64,000 bases of DNA from Burkholderia sp. WSM2230 (GCF_000472445.1 NZ_AXAJ01000019.1:1-64000), one strand, 5' to 3'; shown: positions 8,289 to 18,024, counted from the first letter of the stretch. Notes: a model not told the origin generated them from the sequence alone. Translations and numbers: made by a program.

Positions 8289-10196
8289 ATGGTTTCGATA
8301 CGTCTGCCTGACGGTTCTGTTCGACAGTACGAGCATCCGGTGACCGTCGCCGAAGTGGCCGCGTCCATCGGCCCCGGCCTCGCGAAGGCTGCGCTCGGCG
8401 GCAAGATCGACGGTGAACTGGTCGACACGTCCACGCTGATCGATCACGACGTGGCGCTGGCCATCGTCACCGAAAAAGACGCAGACGGTCTCGATATCAT
8501 TCGCCACTCCACGGCGCACCTGCTCGCGTACGCGGTGAAAGATCTGTACCCCGAGGCGCAGGTCACCATTGGTCCGGTGATCGACAACGGCTTTTACTAC
8601 GACTTCGCCTATAACCGTCCCTTCACGCCTGAAGATCTGGAAAAGATCGAAAAGCGCATGCAGGAGCTCGCGAAGAAAGACGAGCCCGTGTCGCGCCGCG
8701 TCGTGTCGCGCGACGAAGCGGTGGACTACTTCAAGAGCATCGGCGAAAAGTACAAGGCGGAGATCATCGAGTCGATTCCGGCGACCGACGAGATCAAGCT
8801 CTACTCGCACGGCGGTTTCACCGACCTGTGTCGTGGTCCGCACGTGCCGTCCACGGGAAAGCTCAAGGTCTTCAAGTTGATGAAGGTCGCTGGTGCGTAC
8901 TGGCGCGGCGATTCGAAGAACGAGCAGTTGCAGCGCATCTACGGCACGGCCTGGACGAAGAAGGAAGACCAGGAAGCGTATCTGCACATGCTCGAGGAAG
9001 CGGAAAAGCGCGATCACCGCAAGCTCGGCAAGCAACTCGACCTGTTCCATATGCAGGACGAGTCGCCCGGCATGGTGTTCTGGCATCCCCGCGGCTGGAC
9101 GTTGTGGCAGCAGGTCGAGCAGTACATGCGCCGCCGCGTGAACGAGGCCGGCTACCTCGAAATCAAGACGCCCATGATCATGGACCGGTCGCTCTGGGAA
9201 GCGTCCGGCCACTGGCAGAACTATCGTGAAAACATGTTCACGACGGAATCGGAAAAGCGCGACTACGCGATCAAGCCGATGAACTGCCCCGGTCACGTTC
9301 AGGTGTTCAACCACGGCTTGCGCTCGTATCGCGATCTGCCGCTGCGTTACGCAGAGTTCGGCTCGTGCCACCGCAACGAATCGTCGGGCGCGCTGCATGG
9401 TTTGATGCGCGTGCGCGGTTTCGTGCAGGACGACGCGCACATCTTCTGTACGGAAGATCAGTTCATCAGCGAGTCGATCGCCTTTAACACGCTCGCCATG
9501 AGCGTGTACAAGGACTTCGGCTTCGACAATGTCGAGATCAAGCTGTCGTTGCGCCCGGACGCGCGCGCGGGCACGGACGAAACGTGGGACCGCGCCGAGC
9601 AGGGCTTGCGCGAAGCGCTGACCGCGTGCGGCGTGACGTGGGAAGAGCTGCCCGGCGAAGGCGCTTTCTACGGTCCGAAGGTCGAGTATCACATCAAGGA
9701 CGCGCTTGGCCGCTCGTGGCAATGCGGCACGTTGCAGCTCGACATGGTGCTGCCCGAGCGTCTTGGCGCGGAGTACGTCGCGGAAGACAACGGTCGCCGC
9801 CGGCCCATCATGCTGCACCGGGCAATCGTCGGATCAATGGAGCGCTTTCTCGGCATCCTGATCGAGCACCACGCCGGTGCAATGCCCGCATGGCTGGCGC
9901 CGATGCAGGTGGTGGTGATGAATATCGCCGAAAGTCAGGCGGAATACGCCCAGTCTCTCGCCCAAACGTTGCAAAAACAAGGGGTTAGAGTGGAGGCTGA
10001 TTTGCGCAACGAGAAGATTAGCTATAAAATACGTGAGCACACGCTCGAGAAGGTGCCGTACCTGCTTGTGGTCGGCGACAAGGAGCGTGAAGCCCAAACG
10101 GTAGCCGTGCGTGCCCGTGGTGGTGTCGATCTTGGCGTGATGCCTGTCGATGCCTTCATTGAGCGTCTGCGCCAGGACGTGCAGTCGTTCAACTGA
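8289..10196 (+). CDS. thrS: Threonine--tRNA ligase
   Basis: 635 residues, the standard full length. The N-terminal TGS domain (MVSIRLPDGSVRQY onward) is followed by the editing domain, with HSTAHLLAYAV carrying the zinc/editing histidines, and a class II catalytic core with motif 2 (YAEFGSCHRNE) and KPMNCPGH contributing the catalytic zinc Cys. The C-terminal anticodon-binding domain starts near AWLAPMQVVVMNI. The enzyme charges tRNA-Thr. The ATG at 8289 gives the conserved N-terminus. It leads the conserved thrS-infC-rpmI-rplT-pheST cluster. Confidence 0.97.
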   Translation: MVSIRLPDGSVRQYEHPVTVAEVAASIGPGLAKAALGGKIDGELVDTSTLIDHDVALAIVTEKDADGLDIIRHSTAHLLAYAVKDLYPEAQVTIGPVIDNGFYYDFAYNRPFTPEDLEKIEKRMQELAKKDEPVSRRVVSRDEAVDYFKSIGEKYKAEIIESIPATDEIKLYSHGGFTDLCRGPHVPSTGKLKVFKLMKVAGAYWRGDSKNEQLQRIYGTAWTKKEDQEAYLHMLEEAEKRDHRKLGKQLDLFHMQDESPGMVFWHPRGWTLWQQVEQYMRRRVNEAGYLEIKTPMIMDRSLWEASGHWQNYRENMFTTESEKRDYAIKPMNCPGHVQVFNHGLRSYRDLPLRYAEFGSCHRNESSGALHGLMRVRGFVQDDAHIFCTEDQFISESIAFNTLAMSVYKDFGFDNVEIKLSLRPDARAGTDETWDRAEQGLREALTACGVTWEELPGEGAFYGPKVEYHIKDALGRSWQCGTLQLDMVLPERLGAEYVAEDNGRRRPIMLHRAIVGSMERFLGILIEHHAGAMPAWLAPMQVVVMNIAESQAEYAQSLAQTLQKQGVRVEADLRNEKISYKIREHTLEKVPYLLVVGDKEREAQTVAVRARGGVDLGVMPVDAFIERLRQDVQSFN

Positions 10197-10223
10197 GCCA
10201 CTTGGCAGCCCGGCTCGTTTTTT
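10195..10223 (+). terminator. Weak stem with T run between thrS and infC
   Basis: GAGCC (10195-10199) can pair with GGCTC (10212-10216), directly followed by seven T. The stem is only 5 bp with a long loop, so at most it is a partial terminator setting the thrS to infC ratio. Confidence 0.3.
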
Positions 10224-10245
10224 TAATTTTTAGAGGAAACGTAAC

Positions 10246-10770
10246 ATCGCTACTGATAAGTCTGCGCACCGCATCAACGGTGAAATTACGGCACCCGAGG
10301 TGCGTCTGGTCGGCGTCGAGAACGAACCGCTCGGCATCGTGAAACTCGCTGATGCGTTCCGCATGTCGGAACAGCAAGATGTGGATCTGGTCGAAATCGC
10401 TCCTCAAGCGGTCCCGCCGGTTTGCCGTTTGATGGACTACGGCAAGTTCAAGTACCAGGAAGCGAAGAAGCAACACGAGGCCAAGCTCAAGCAGAAGGTC
10501 ATCCAGGTCAAGGAAGTCAAATTCCGCCCGGGTACTGACGACGGCGACTACAACGTCAAGCTGCGTAACCTCGTCCGCTTCCTCGAAGACGGCGACAAGA
10601 CGAAAATCACGTTGCGTTTCCGTGGCCGCGAAATGGCTCACCAGGAAATTGGCATGCGCATGCTGGAACGCCTGCGCACCGACCTCGACGAAGTGGGTCA
10701 GGTCGAGCAAATGCCGAAAATGGAAGGGCGCCAGATGATCATGGTGCTCGCTCCGAAGAAAAAGAAGTAA
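10246..10770 (+). CDS. infC: Translation initiation factor IF-3, with AUC start codon
   Basis: 174 residues when begun at the non-standard ATC at 10246, which is preceded by TAGAGGAAACGTAAC, a clear ribosome-binding site. The protein then reads (M)ATDKSAHRINGEITAPEVRLVG, the conserved IF-3 N-terminus; any ATG or GTG start would cut off this part (the first GTG is at 10300). The N-terminal domain, lysine-rich linker (KKQHEAKLKQK) and C-terminal domain ending MVLAPKKKK are all present. IF-3 binds the 30S subunit and rejects non-canonical initiation codons, and its own rare start codon makes synthesis self-limiting in characterised bacteria. Confidence 0.95.
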   Translation: MATDKSAHRINGEITAPEVRLVGVENEPLGIVKLADAFRMSEQQDVDLVEIAPQAVPPVCRLMDYGKFKYQEAKKQHEAKLKQKVIQVKEVKFRPGTDDGDYNVKLRNLVRFLEDGDKTKITLRFRGREMAHQEIGMRMLERLRTDLDEVGQVEQMPKMEGRQMIMVLAPKKKK

Positions 10771-11017
10771 GCAGTCAGGGCAACTGCGCGCCATGAGCGC
10801 GCGAGTTCTGGTTGTGACAGATACAATGACGCCGCGCCGGTTGCCCGGTGCAGCGTCAGCAGATTTCGGAGCAGCGCTTTTGCAAGTGAGCGCCGTTCCC
10901 GAAAAGCGGCTGCCGGCGGTATCGGCGGTCTGCATACCAAGTGGAATGGGTTTCGAAGGGCGGGTAATGGCCATCAGGCCGACCGCACACCCATGTCCAT
11001 CAAATAATGGAGTTGTC

Positions 11018-11215
11018 ATGCCGAAGATGAAGACCAAGAAGAGTGCTGCAAAGCGCTTCGTGGTGCGTCCGGGCGGTACCGTCAAGCGCGGTCAAGCCTT
11101 CAAGCGCCACATTCTTACCAAGAAGACCACCAAGAACAAACGCCATCTGCGCGGCTCGACGGCAGTTCATGATTCCGATCTGAACTCCGTGCGCGCAATG
11201 CTGCCGTTCGCTTAA
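11018..11215 (+). CDS. rpmI: 50S ribosomal protein L35
   Basis: 65 residues, highly basic, with the full L35 pattern MPKMKTKKSAAKRF, the TKKTTKNKRHLRG core, and the end NSVRAMLPFA. The start is the ATG after AATGGAGTTGTC. It lies in the invariant infC-rpmI-rplT order. The 247-nt gap after infC is long enough to carry the L20-dependent control leader known in other proteobacteria, but no specific structure could be assigned by eye. Confidence 0.97.
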   Translation: MPKMKTKKSAAKRFVVRPGGTVKRGQAFKRHILTKKTTKNKRHLRGSTAVHDSDLNSVRAMLPFA

Positions 11216-11244
11216 CCCTTAACCGAAACTCATAGGAGCGAAAC

Positions 11245-11604
11245 ATGCCTCGAGTAAAACGTGGGGTTACCGCACGGGCCCGTCACAAGAAGATTATCAA
11301 GCTGGCCAAGGGTTACCGCGGCCGTCGCAATAACGTCTATCGCATCGCCAAGCAGGCGGTCATGCGCGCAGGCCAGTACGCCTACCGCGATCGCCGCAAC
11401 AAGAAGCGTGTGTTCCGCGCACTGTGGATCACGCGTATCAACGCGGCGGTGCGTCAGCACGACATGACGTACAGCGTGTTCATCAACGGCCTGAAGAAGG
11501 CTTCGATCGAACTGGACCGCAAGGTGCTGGCCGACATGGCTGTGTTCGACAAGGCTGCTTTTGCTGCGATCGTTCAGCAGGTGAAAGCCGCCGTTGCAGC
11601 CTGA
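11245..11604 (+). CDS. rplT: 50S ribosomal protein L20
   Basis: 119 residues with the canonical L20 start [17 protein letters not shown] and the [17 protein letters not shown] segment. L20 is an early assembly protein of the large subunit and in some bacteria a translational repressor of its own operon. It is 29 bp after rpmI with AGGAGCG as ribosome-binding site, and is followed by a strong terminator. Confidence 0.97.
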
Positions 11605-11672
11605 TTGCGCTTCTGGCAATTAACACTGCGTGGTTCGTTGCAGCGAACATCCGGTAGTCCCGGTGACGCTGC

Positions 11673-11710
11673 AACAAAAACGGGGCTCCTCACCGAGCCC
11701 CGTTTTTGTT
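11673..11710 (+). terminator. Rho-independent terminator after rplT
   Basis: AACAAAAACGGGGCTC and its exact reverse complement form a 16-bp stem with a 6-nt loop (CTCACC). The A and T tracts on either side allow it to work in both directions. It separates the ribosomal protein genes from pheS. Confidence 0.92.
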
Positions 11711-11762
11711 GGTAGAACCGGTTTTGTTTCGATAGAACACTGACGTTGAAATGATGGGATCA

Positions 11763-12776
11763 ATGGATCTGGACCAGATTGTCGCCGACGCGCAAAAAGC
11801 CTTCGCAGAAGCCTCCGACGTCACCACGCTCGAGAACGAGAAAGCGCGCTTTCTCGGCAAGTCGGGCGCGCTGACCGAACTGTTGAAGGGCCTTGGCAAA
11901 CTCGATCCCGAAACGCGCAAGACCGAAGGCGCACGGATCAACCTCGTCAAGCAGCAAGTTGAAGCCGCGTTGACGGCGCGCCGTCAGGCGCTGGCTGACG
12001 CGTTGCTGAACCAGCGCCTCGCCGCTGAAGCAATTGACGTCACCTTGCCGGGCCGTGGCGCCAATACGGGCAGCCTGCACCCGGTGATGCGCACGTGGGA
12101 GCGCGTCGAACAGATTTTCGGCAGCATCGGTTTCGACGTGGCTGACGGCCCGGAGATCGAGACCGACTGGTACAACTTCACCTCGCTGAACAGCCCGGAA
12201 AATCACCCGGCGCGTTCAATGCAGGACACTTTCTACGTCGACGGCAAAGACGCCGACGGCCGCCAACTGCTGCTGCGCACGCACACGAGCCCGATGCAGG
12301 TGCGTTACGCGCGCACCAACAAGCCGCCCATCAAGGTGATCGTGCCGGGCCGCACGTACCGCGTGGACAGCGACGCGACTCACTCGCCCATGTTCAACCA
12401 GGTGGAAGGCTTGTGGATCGACGAGAACATCAGCTTCGCGGACCTGAAGGGCGTCTATACCGACTTTCTCAAGAAGTTCTTCGAGCGCGACGATATTCAG
12501 GTTCGTTTTCGTCCGTCCTACTTTCCGTTCACCGAACCGTCGGCTGAGATCGATATGCTGTTCGAAACGGGCAAGAACGCGGGCAAGTGGCTCGAGATTT
12601 CGGGTTCAGGCCAGGTTCACCCCACGGTGATCCGCAACATGGGCCTCGACCCGGAGCGCTACATCGGCTTTGCATTCGGCAGCGGCCTCGAGCGGCTGAC
12701 CATGTTGCGCTATGGCGTGCAGGACTTGCGTCTGTTCTTCGAAAACGACCTGCGCTTCCTGCGTCAATTTGCCTGA
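11763..12776 (+). CDS. pheS: Phenylalanine--tRNA ligase alpha subunit
   Basis: 337 residues from the ATG at 11763 (MDLDQIVADAQKAF), the usual start; an ATG four codons earlier is possible. An N-terminal coiled-coil arm that contacts tRNA leads into the class II catalytic core, with HPVMRTWERVEQIFGS, the motif 2 region PGRTYRVDSDATHSP and motif 3 GFAFGSGLERL. It forms an alpha2beta2 enzyme with PheT. It is upstream of pheT by 162 bp. Confidence 0.97.
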   Translation: MDLDQIVADAQKAFAEASDVTTLENEKARFLGKSGALTELLKGLGKLDPETRKTEGARINLVKQQVEAALTARRQALADALLNQRLAAEAIDVTLPGRGANTGSLHPVMRTWERVEQIFGSIGFDVADGPEIETDWYNFTSLNSPENHPARSMQDTFYVDGKDADGRQLLLRTHTSPMQVRYARTNKPPIKVIVPGRTYRVDSDATHSPMFNQVEGLWIDENISFADLKGVYTDFLKKFFERDDIQVRFRPSYFPFTEPSAEIDMLFETGKNAGKWLEISGSGQVHPTVIRNMGLDPERYIGFAFGSGLERLTMLRYGVQDLRLFFENDLRFLRQFA

Positions 12777-12938
12777 GTGAGTGCGTGAGCGCGCGCGGCG
12801 CGCTCCGCATAGAGCGCGGCGATGCACCCGAAAGTGCATACCGCCAGAGCGTCCCGGCAGTGACTTGCAGTGAAGCTCGCATCTGCCTCATGCGGATTTA
12901 ACCCGCGGACCTAACCCGATCAGAACGTACACAGAACC

Positions 12939-15374
12939 ATGCAATTCCCGGAATCCTGGCTGAGAACCTTTGTCGATCCGCAACTCACGACGGACGAGCT
13001 GTCGCACGCATTGACAATGGCGGGTCTCGAAGTGGAAGACCTGCGACCCGCTGCGCCGCCGACCTCGAAGATCGTGGTCGGTCAGGTGCTGGAAGTCGTC
13101 AAGCATCCGGATGCGGACAAGCTTAACGTTTGCCAGGTCAACGCCGGCACTGGCGCGACGCTGAACATCGTATGCGGAGCACCGAACGTGGCGCCTGGCA
13201 TCAAGGTGCCGGTCGCGCTGGTCGGCGCGCAACTGCCGCCGGCCGAAGAGGGCGGCGCGCCCTTCGCAATCAAACTGTCGAAGCTGCGCGGCGTGGAAAG
13301 CCAGGGCATGCTGTGTTCGGCGCGCGAACTGAAGCTATCCGAAGATCATAGCGGCCTCCTGATCCTGCCGGAAGATACACCGATTGGCCAGGACATCCGC
13401 GAGACGCTCAATCTCGACGACACTATTTTCGAAATCAAGCTGACGCCGAACAAGGCGGATTGCCTGTCGGTGTTCGGCGTGGCGCGCGAAACGTCCGCGA
13501 TCACCGGTGCGCCGTTGCGTCCGCTCGAGATCAAGCCGGTCGAGGTCAAGCTCAATGAGACGCTGCCGGTCCGCATTTCCGCGCCCGATCTGTGCGGCCG
13601 TTTCTCGGGCCGTGTCATCCGCGGTGTGAATGCGCGTGCGAAGTCGCCGCAGTGGATGGTCGAACGTCTGGAGCGTTCCGGTCAGCGCAGCATCTCGGCG
13701 CTCGTCGATATTTCCAATTATGTGATGCTCGAGCTGGGCCGTCCGTCGCACGTGTTCGATCTGGACAAGATCCACGGCGGCATGGACGTGCGTTGGGGCC
13801 GCAAGGGCGAAACGCTGAAGCTGCTGAACGGCAACACGGTCGAACTGGACGAAACGGTCGGCGTGATCGCCGACGAGCGGCATATCGAAAGTCTCGCGGG
13901 CATCATGGGCGGCGACAGCACGGCCGTCACGCTGGACACGACCAACATCTATCTCGAAGCCGCATTCTGGTGGCCCGACAGCATTCGCGGCCGCTCCCGC
14001 AAGTACAACTTCTCGACGGACGCCGGCCATCGCTTCGAGCGTGGCGTCGACTACGCGAGCACCGTCGAACATATCGAGCGCATCACGCAGTTGATCCTGG
14101 ATATTTGCGGCGGCGAGGCGGGGCCTGTGGACGACCAGATCGTCAACGTGCCGCAGCGCGAGCCCGTGAAGATGCGCGTGTCGCGCGCGAACCGCATCAT
14201 CGGCGTTGCAATCAGCGCCGAGGAAATCGCGCAGATTTTCGTGCGCCTGGGCCTTACGTTCGAACGCGACGGCGACGCCTTCTCAGTGATGCCGCCGTCG
14301 TACCGCTTCGATATTGAAATCGAAGAAGACCTGATCGAAGAAGTCGCGCGCATTTACGGCTTCGAAAAGATTCCGGCGCGCCCGCCCGTTGCGAAAAGCG
14401 AGATGCGCGCAACCAACGAAACGCGCCGCTCGATCCACACAATCCGCCACACGCTCGCTGCTCGCGACTACGCCGAGACGGTGAACTTCAGTTTCGTGGA
14501 CGCTGAGTGGGAACAGGACTTCGCCGGCAACGACAAGCCGGTGCGCCTGCTGAACCCGATCGCGAGCCAGTTGTCGGTCATGCGCACGACGCTGTTCGGC
14601 AGTCTGATCCACGTGCTGCGTACCAACCTGAATCGCCGCGCCGCGGATCGCGTGCGCGTGTTCGAAGCCGGCCGCGTGTTCCTGCACGATCCGTCGATCA
14701 AGGCCGGCGAACTGACTGTGGAAGGCTTCGCGCAGCCGAAGATGATCGGCGGCCTCGCCTACGGTCCGGCGCTCGAAGAGCAGTGGGGCGCGCCCGCGCG
14801 CACGGTCGACTACTTCGACGTGAAGGCCGACGTCGAGGCGCTCCTCGCGCCCGCGGTAGCGCGCTTCGTGAAAGCGGAGCATGCGGCGCTGCATCCGGGG
14901 CGCAGCGCGCGCATTGAGCTGAATGGTCGCGCGATCGGCTGGATTGGCGAACTGCATCCGCGCTGGATGCAAAAATATGATTTACCGCATGCGCCGATTC
15001 TGTTTGAACTGGAAGCGGACGCATTAATGCAACGGGTATTGCCCACACCGTCGGAAGTGTCTAAATTCCCGCCGGTGCGACGCGATATCGCGGTGGTTGT
15101 CGATCAGAAAATCGAGGTGCAGGCGCTTCTCGACGAGCTCCAGAAGGCCCAGTCAGAGCCCGCCTGCAAGACGGTTCAGAAGGTTGCGCTTTTCGACGAA
15201 TTCCGTCCAAAATCAAACACTTCCGGTGGTCTGGCGGCTCACGAGAAAAGCCTTGCGTTCCGAGTTACCTTGCAAGATACTGGCGGGACCCTTCAGGACG
15301 AAACGGTCGATCTGGCCATTCAGACTCTGGTGGAACGTCTGGCTCGAGTATATGGCGCACGGTTGCGCGGATAA
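12939..15374 (+). CDS. pheT: Phenylalanine--tRNA ligase beta subunit
   Basis: 811 residues. The N-terminal tRNA-binding EMAP-like domain (VVGQVLEVVKHPDADKLNVC, about residues 47-66) is followed by the B3/B4 editing domain, the B5 domain, a degenerate catalytic-like core, and the C-terminal FDX-ACB domain (SKFPPVRRDIAVVVDQKI). It completes the PheRS enzyme and hydrolyses mischarged Tyr-tRNA-Phe. pheS-pheT-ihfA-merR order is standard in proteobacteria. Confidence 0.97.
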   Translation: MQFPESWLRTFVDPQLTTDELSHALTMAGLEVEDLRPAAPPTSKIVVGQVLEVVKHPDADKLNVCQVNAGTGATLNIVCGAPNVAPGIKVPVALVGAQLPPAEEGGAPFAIKLSKLRGVESQGMLCSARELKLSEDHSGLLILPEDTPIGQDIRETLNLDDTIFEIKLTPNKADCLSVFGVARETSAITGAPLRPLEIKPVEVKLNETLPVRISAPDLCGRFSGRVIRGVNARAKSPQWMVERLERSGQRSISALVDISNYVMLELGRPSHVFDLDKIHGGMDVRWGRKGETLKLLNGNTVELDETVGVIADERHIESLAGIMGGDSTAVTLDTTNIYLEAAFWWPDSIRGRSRKYNFSTDAGHRFERGVDYASTVEHIERITQLILDICGGEAGPVDDQIVNVPQREPVKMRVSRANRIIGVAISAEEIAQIFVRLGLTFERDGDAFSVMPPSYRFDIEIEEDLIEEVARIYGFEKIPARPPVAKSEMRATNETRRSIHTIRHTLAARDYAETVNFSFVDAEWEQDFAGNDKPVRLLNPIASQLSVMRTTLFGSLIHVLRTNLNRRAADRVRVFEAGRVFLHDPSIKAGELTVEGFAQPKMIGGLAYGPALEEQWGAPARTVDYFDVKADVEALLAPAVARFVKAEHAALHPGRSARIELNGRAIGWIGELHPRWMQKYDLPHAPILFELEADALMQRVLPTPSEVSKFPPVRRDIAVVVDQKIEVQALLDELQKAQSEPACKTVQKVALFDEFRPKSNTSGGLAAHEKSLAFRVTLQDTGGTLQDETVDLAIQTLVERLARVYGARLRG

Positions 15375-15443
15375 CCCGCATTTAACAATTGCACGGCTGT
15401 TTCCGCATCCTTTGTTTTCTGTCTGGCGCGCCATTTGATAGAT

Positions 15444-15854
15444 ATGAATGAAATGAACTCGAGTGATTTCGAAGCCCTTCTTACGGCGCAACGCAGCGCC
15501 ATGATTCGAGAAATTCCGACATCACCCGCCGCCGTTTCAACTGAAACGCCGACGCTCACCAAAGCGGAACTTGCCGAGTTGCTGTTCGACAATGTCGGGC
15601 TCAACAAGCGGGAAGCGAAGGACATGGTCGAAGCGTTTTTCGAGGTGATCCGCGACGCGCTGGAGAGCGGCGACAGCGTCAAGCTCTCGGGCTTCGGCAA
15701 CTTCCAGTTGCGCGACAAGCCGCAGCGTCCCGGCAGAAACCCGAAAACCGGCGAGGCGATTCCCATCGCCGCGCGCCGCGTTGTGACGTTCCATGCAAGT
15801 CAAAAGCTGAAGGCTCTGGTCGAGAACGGCGCGGAAGCAAGCTTCACGCGTTGA
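15444..15854 (+). CDS. ihfA: Integration host factor subunit alpha
   Basis: 136 residues. The DNA-bending core begins near residue 38 (TLTKAELAELLFDNVGLNKREAK) and includes SGFGNFQLRDKPQRPGRNPKTGE, whose Pro inserts into the DNA minor groove. About 37 extra N-terminal residues precede the core, compared with E. coli IhfA; this extension is typical of Burkholderia proteins as I recall them. IHF bends DNA for transcription, recombination and replication. ATG 15444 is chosen over an upstream TTG. Confidence 0.94.
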   Translation: MNEMNSSDFEALLTAQRSAMIREIPTSPAAVSTETPTLTKAELAELLFDNVGLNKREAKDMVEAFFEVIRDALESGDSVKLSGFGNFQLRDKPQRPGRNPKTGEAIPIAARRVVTFHASQKLKALVENGAEASFTR

Positions 15855-15900
15855 TCGACTGGCGCGTTCCTGCGCAACCCACCACGACGGCTAACTGACG

Positions 15901-16308
15901 ATGACAGCGACGATGGAAAAAGTCGTCTTGCCTCCGATTCCGGCGAAACGCTACTTCACGATTGGTGAGGTCAGCGAACTATGCGGTGTCAAGCCGCACG
16001 TGTTGCGCTATTGGGAGCAGGAGTTTACGCAGTTGCGGCCGGTCAAGCGGCGCGGCAATCGCCGGTACTATCAGCATCATGAGGTGCTGTTGATCCGGCG
16101 GATTCGCGAGTTGCTGTACGAACAGGGCTTCACGATCAACGGTGCGCGCAACCGGCTCGATTCGCATGGCGGCGGCGCGCATGGTGCGCCGGCTGAAGTG
16201 GGCGAGCAGGTCGAGGGCATCGCTCCGCCGGCGCCCACTACCGTCGCGGTCGACGTCGAGCAGTTGCGCAAGGAACTGCTGCATGTGATCGATCTGTTGA
16301 ATCGCTAA
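15901..16308 (+). CDS. MerR family transcriptional regulator
   Basis: 135 residues. The N-terminal winged helix reads RYFTIGEVSELCGVKPHVLRYWEQEF (residues 17-42), followed by the second-wing RRGNRRYYQHHEVLLIRRIREL helix. The C-terminal part is short and low in complexity before a final helix (QLRKELLHVIDLL), with no metal-binding cysteines, so it is not a classical metal sensor. This gene always follows ihfA in many proteobacteria; its target is unknown. It starts 46 bp after ihfA and is likely co-transcribed with it. Confidence 0.9.
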   Translation: MTATMEKVVLPPIPAKRYFTIGEVSELCGVKPHVLRYWEQEFTQLRPVKRRGNRRYYQHHEVLLIRRIRELLYEQGFTINGARNRLDSHGGGAHGAPAEVGEQVEGIAPPAPTTVAVDVEQLRKELLHVIDLLNR

Positions 16309-16329
16309 GGGCTTTGTTGGCGCGAGCGG

Positions 16330-16358
16330 TTCTCATCGAACGAAGTGTCTGTTATAAT
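16330..16358 (+). promoter_or_regulatory. Promoter of tRNA-Pro
   Basis: TTCTCA (16330-16335) and consensus TATAAT (16353-16358) are separated by 17 bp, and the tRNA begins 12 bp downstream. The arrangement matches that of tRNA-Val in this window. Confidence 0.7.
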
Positions 16359-16369
16359 TTCTTGCTGTT

Positions 16370-16450
<81 letters not shown>

Positions 16451-16454
16451 AATC

Positions 16455-16489
16455 AAGGCCTTATGGATGCATGTCCATAAGGCCTTTTT
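16455..16489 (+). terminator. Rho-independent terminator after tRNA-Pro
   Basis: AAGGCCTTATGGA pairs perfectly with TCCATAAGGCCTT (13 bp) around a short loop, followed by TTTT. Confidence 0.9.
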
Positions 16490-16545
16490 CGTTGGTATGG
16501 AGTGAGGGAGCCACTCAGTGCGCGCGCTACCTCGAAGCGCCGCTC

Positions 16546-18015
16546 CTACATCAGCACAATATCGTACTGCTCCTGACTCAGATTCGACTCCACCTGCAGC
16601 GAAACCGGCTTGCCAATAAAGTCGATCAACATTGCCAGATGCTGCGACTCTTCCTCGAGGAACAGATCGATCACCTGCTGCGACGCCACCACGCGAAATT
16701 CGCGCGGATTGAACTGCCGCGACTCGCGCAGAATCTCGCGCAGCACGTCATAGCAAACGGTACGCGGGGTCTTGACCTGGCCCTTGCCCTGGCAGACCGG
16801 GCAGGGCTCGCACAGCACATGCGCGAGCGATTCGCGCGTGCGCTTGCGCGTCATCTCAACGAGCCCGAGCTGCGAGAAACCATTGACGGTCACACGCGTC
16901 CGGTCGCGCGACAACGCTCGCTTGAGTTCGCCCAGCACCTGATCGCGATGCTCGACGTTTTCCATATCGATAAAGTCGATGATGATCACGCCGCCAAGAT
17001 TGCGCAGCCGCAATTGACGCGCAATGGTATGTGCCGCCTCGAGATTGGTCTTGAAGATCGTGTCGTCGAAATTGCGCGCGCCGACATAGCCACCGGTATT
17101 CACGTCGATGGTGGTCATCGCTTCAGTCTGGTCGATCACCAGATAACCGCCCGACTTCAGATCCACGCGGCGCGATAGTGCGCGCTGAATTTCGGCCTCG
17201 ATGTTGTACAGGTCGAAGAGCGGCCGTTCGCCCGTGTAGTGATGCAGTTTCGCGGATACCGCTGGCGTGAACTCGGCCGCGAAATCGGCCAGCATCTGAT
17301 ACGTTTCGCGCGAATCCACCTGGATGCGCGACGTCTCGTCGTTGACGAAATCGCGCAGCACACGCTGCGCAAGGTTCAGGTCCTGATAGAGCAAACTGGT
17401 AGGCGGCATGCGCTGACCTTGCGACAGGATCGTCGCCCACGTCTTGCGCAGATACGCGACGTCGGCGGCAAGCTCTTCACTCGTCGCGTCTTCAGCAATG
17501 GTGCGCACTATATAGCCGCCTTTCTCGTCGGCGGGCAGCACGGCGGTCAGGCGCGCGCGCACCGCTTCGCGCTCGGCCTCGCTCTCGATCTTCTGCGAAA
17601 TGCCGATATGCGGCTCCTGCGGCAGATACACGAGCGTGCGCCCGGCAATGCTCACTTGCGTGGAAAGCCGTGCGCCTTTGGTGCCGATCGGGTCCTTGAC
17701 CACCTGAACCATCAGCGTCTGCCCTTCGAAAACGATCTTCTCTATTGGCTGATGCGGGGTCTGATGTTGTGGCTCACCGGCAATCCGCGGATGCCAGATG
17801 TCGGCTACATGCAAAAACGCGGCGCGCTCCAGACCGATGTCGATAAACGCCGATTGCATGCCCGGCAACACGCGCACCACCTTGCCGAGATAGACGTTGC
17901 CGACGCGGCCGCGCGACAGCGTTCGTTCGACGTGAAGTTCCTGGACGGCGCCTTGCTGGACGAGCGCGACGCGCGTTTCCTGCGGCGTGACATTGATCAG
18001 GATTTCTTCATTCAT
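16546..18015 (-). CDS. rng: Ribonuclease G
   Basis: 489 residues, the RNase G length without the RNase E C-terminal scaffold. An S1 RNA-binding domain fills the first 120 residues (GRVGNVYLGKVVRVLPGMQSA). The RNase E/G catalytic core contains GGVIIIDFIDM with its metal-binding Asp, and the zinc-link cysteines CEPCPVCQGKG. RNase G matures the 5' end of 16S rRNA and degrades some mRNAs. It is the downstream gene of a maf-rng pair, 9 bp after maf. The start MNEEILINVTPQ is the conserved one. Confidence 0.96.
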   Translation of the reverse strand: MNEEILINVTPQETRVALVQQGAVQELHVERTLSRGRVGNVYLGKVVRVLPGMQSAFIDIGLERAAFLHVADIWHPRIAGEPQHQTPHQPIEKIVFEGQTLMVQVVKDPIGTKGARLSTQVSIAGRTLVYLPQEPHIGISQKIESEAEREAVRARLTAVLPADEKGGYIVRTIAEDATSEELAADVAYLRKTWATILSQGQRMPPTSLLYQDLNLAQRVLRDFVNDETSRIQVDSRETYQMLADFAAEFTPAVSAKLHHYTGERPLFDLYNIEAEIQRALSRRVDLKSGGYLVIDQTEAMTTIDVNTGGYVGARNFDDTIFKTNLEAAHTIARQLRLRNLGGVIIIDFIDMENVEHRDQVLGELKRALSRDRTRVTVNGFSQLGLVEMTRKRTRESLAHVLCEPCPVCQGKGQVKTPRTVCYDVLREILRESRQFNPREFRVVASQQVIDLFLEEESQHLAMLIDFIGKPVSLQVESNLSQEQYDIVLM

Positions 18016-18024
18016 GGTGTTGTT

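Noticed and set aside
10771..11017. L20-binding leader between infC and rpmI
   Set aside because: The gap is suggestive, but I could not identify the 23S-like pseudoknot by eye, so no feature is claimed.
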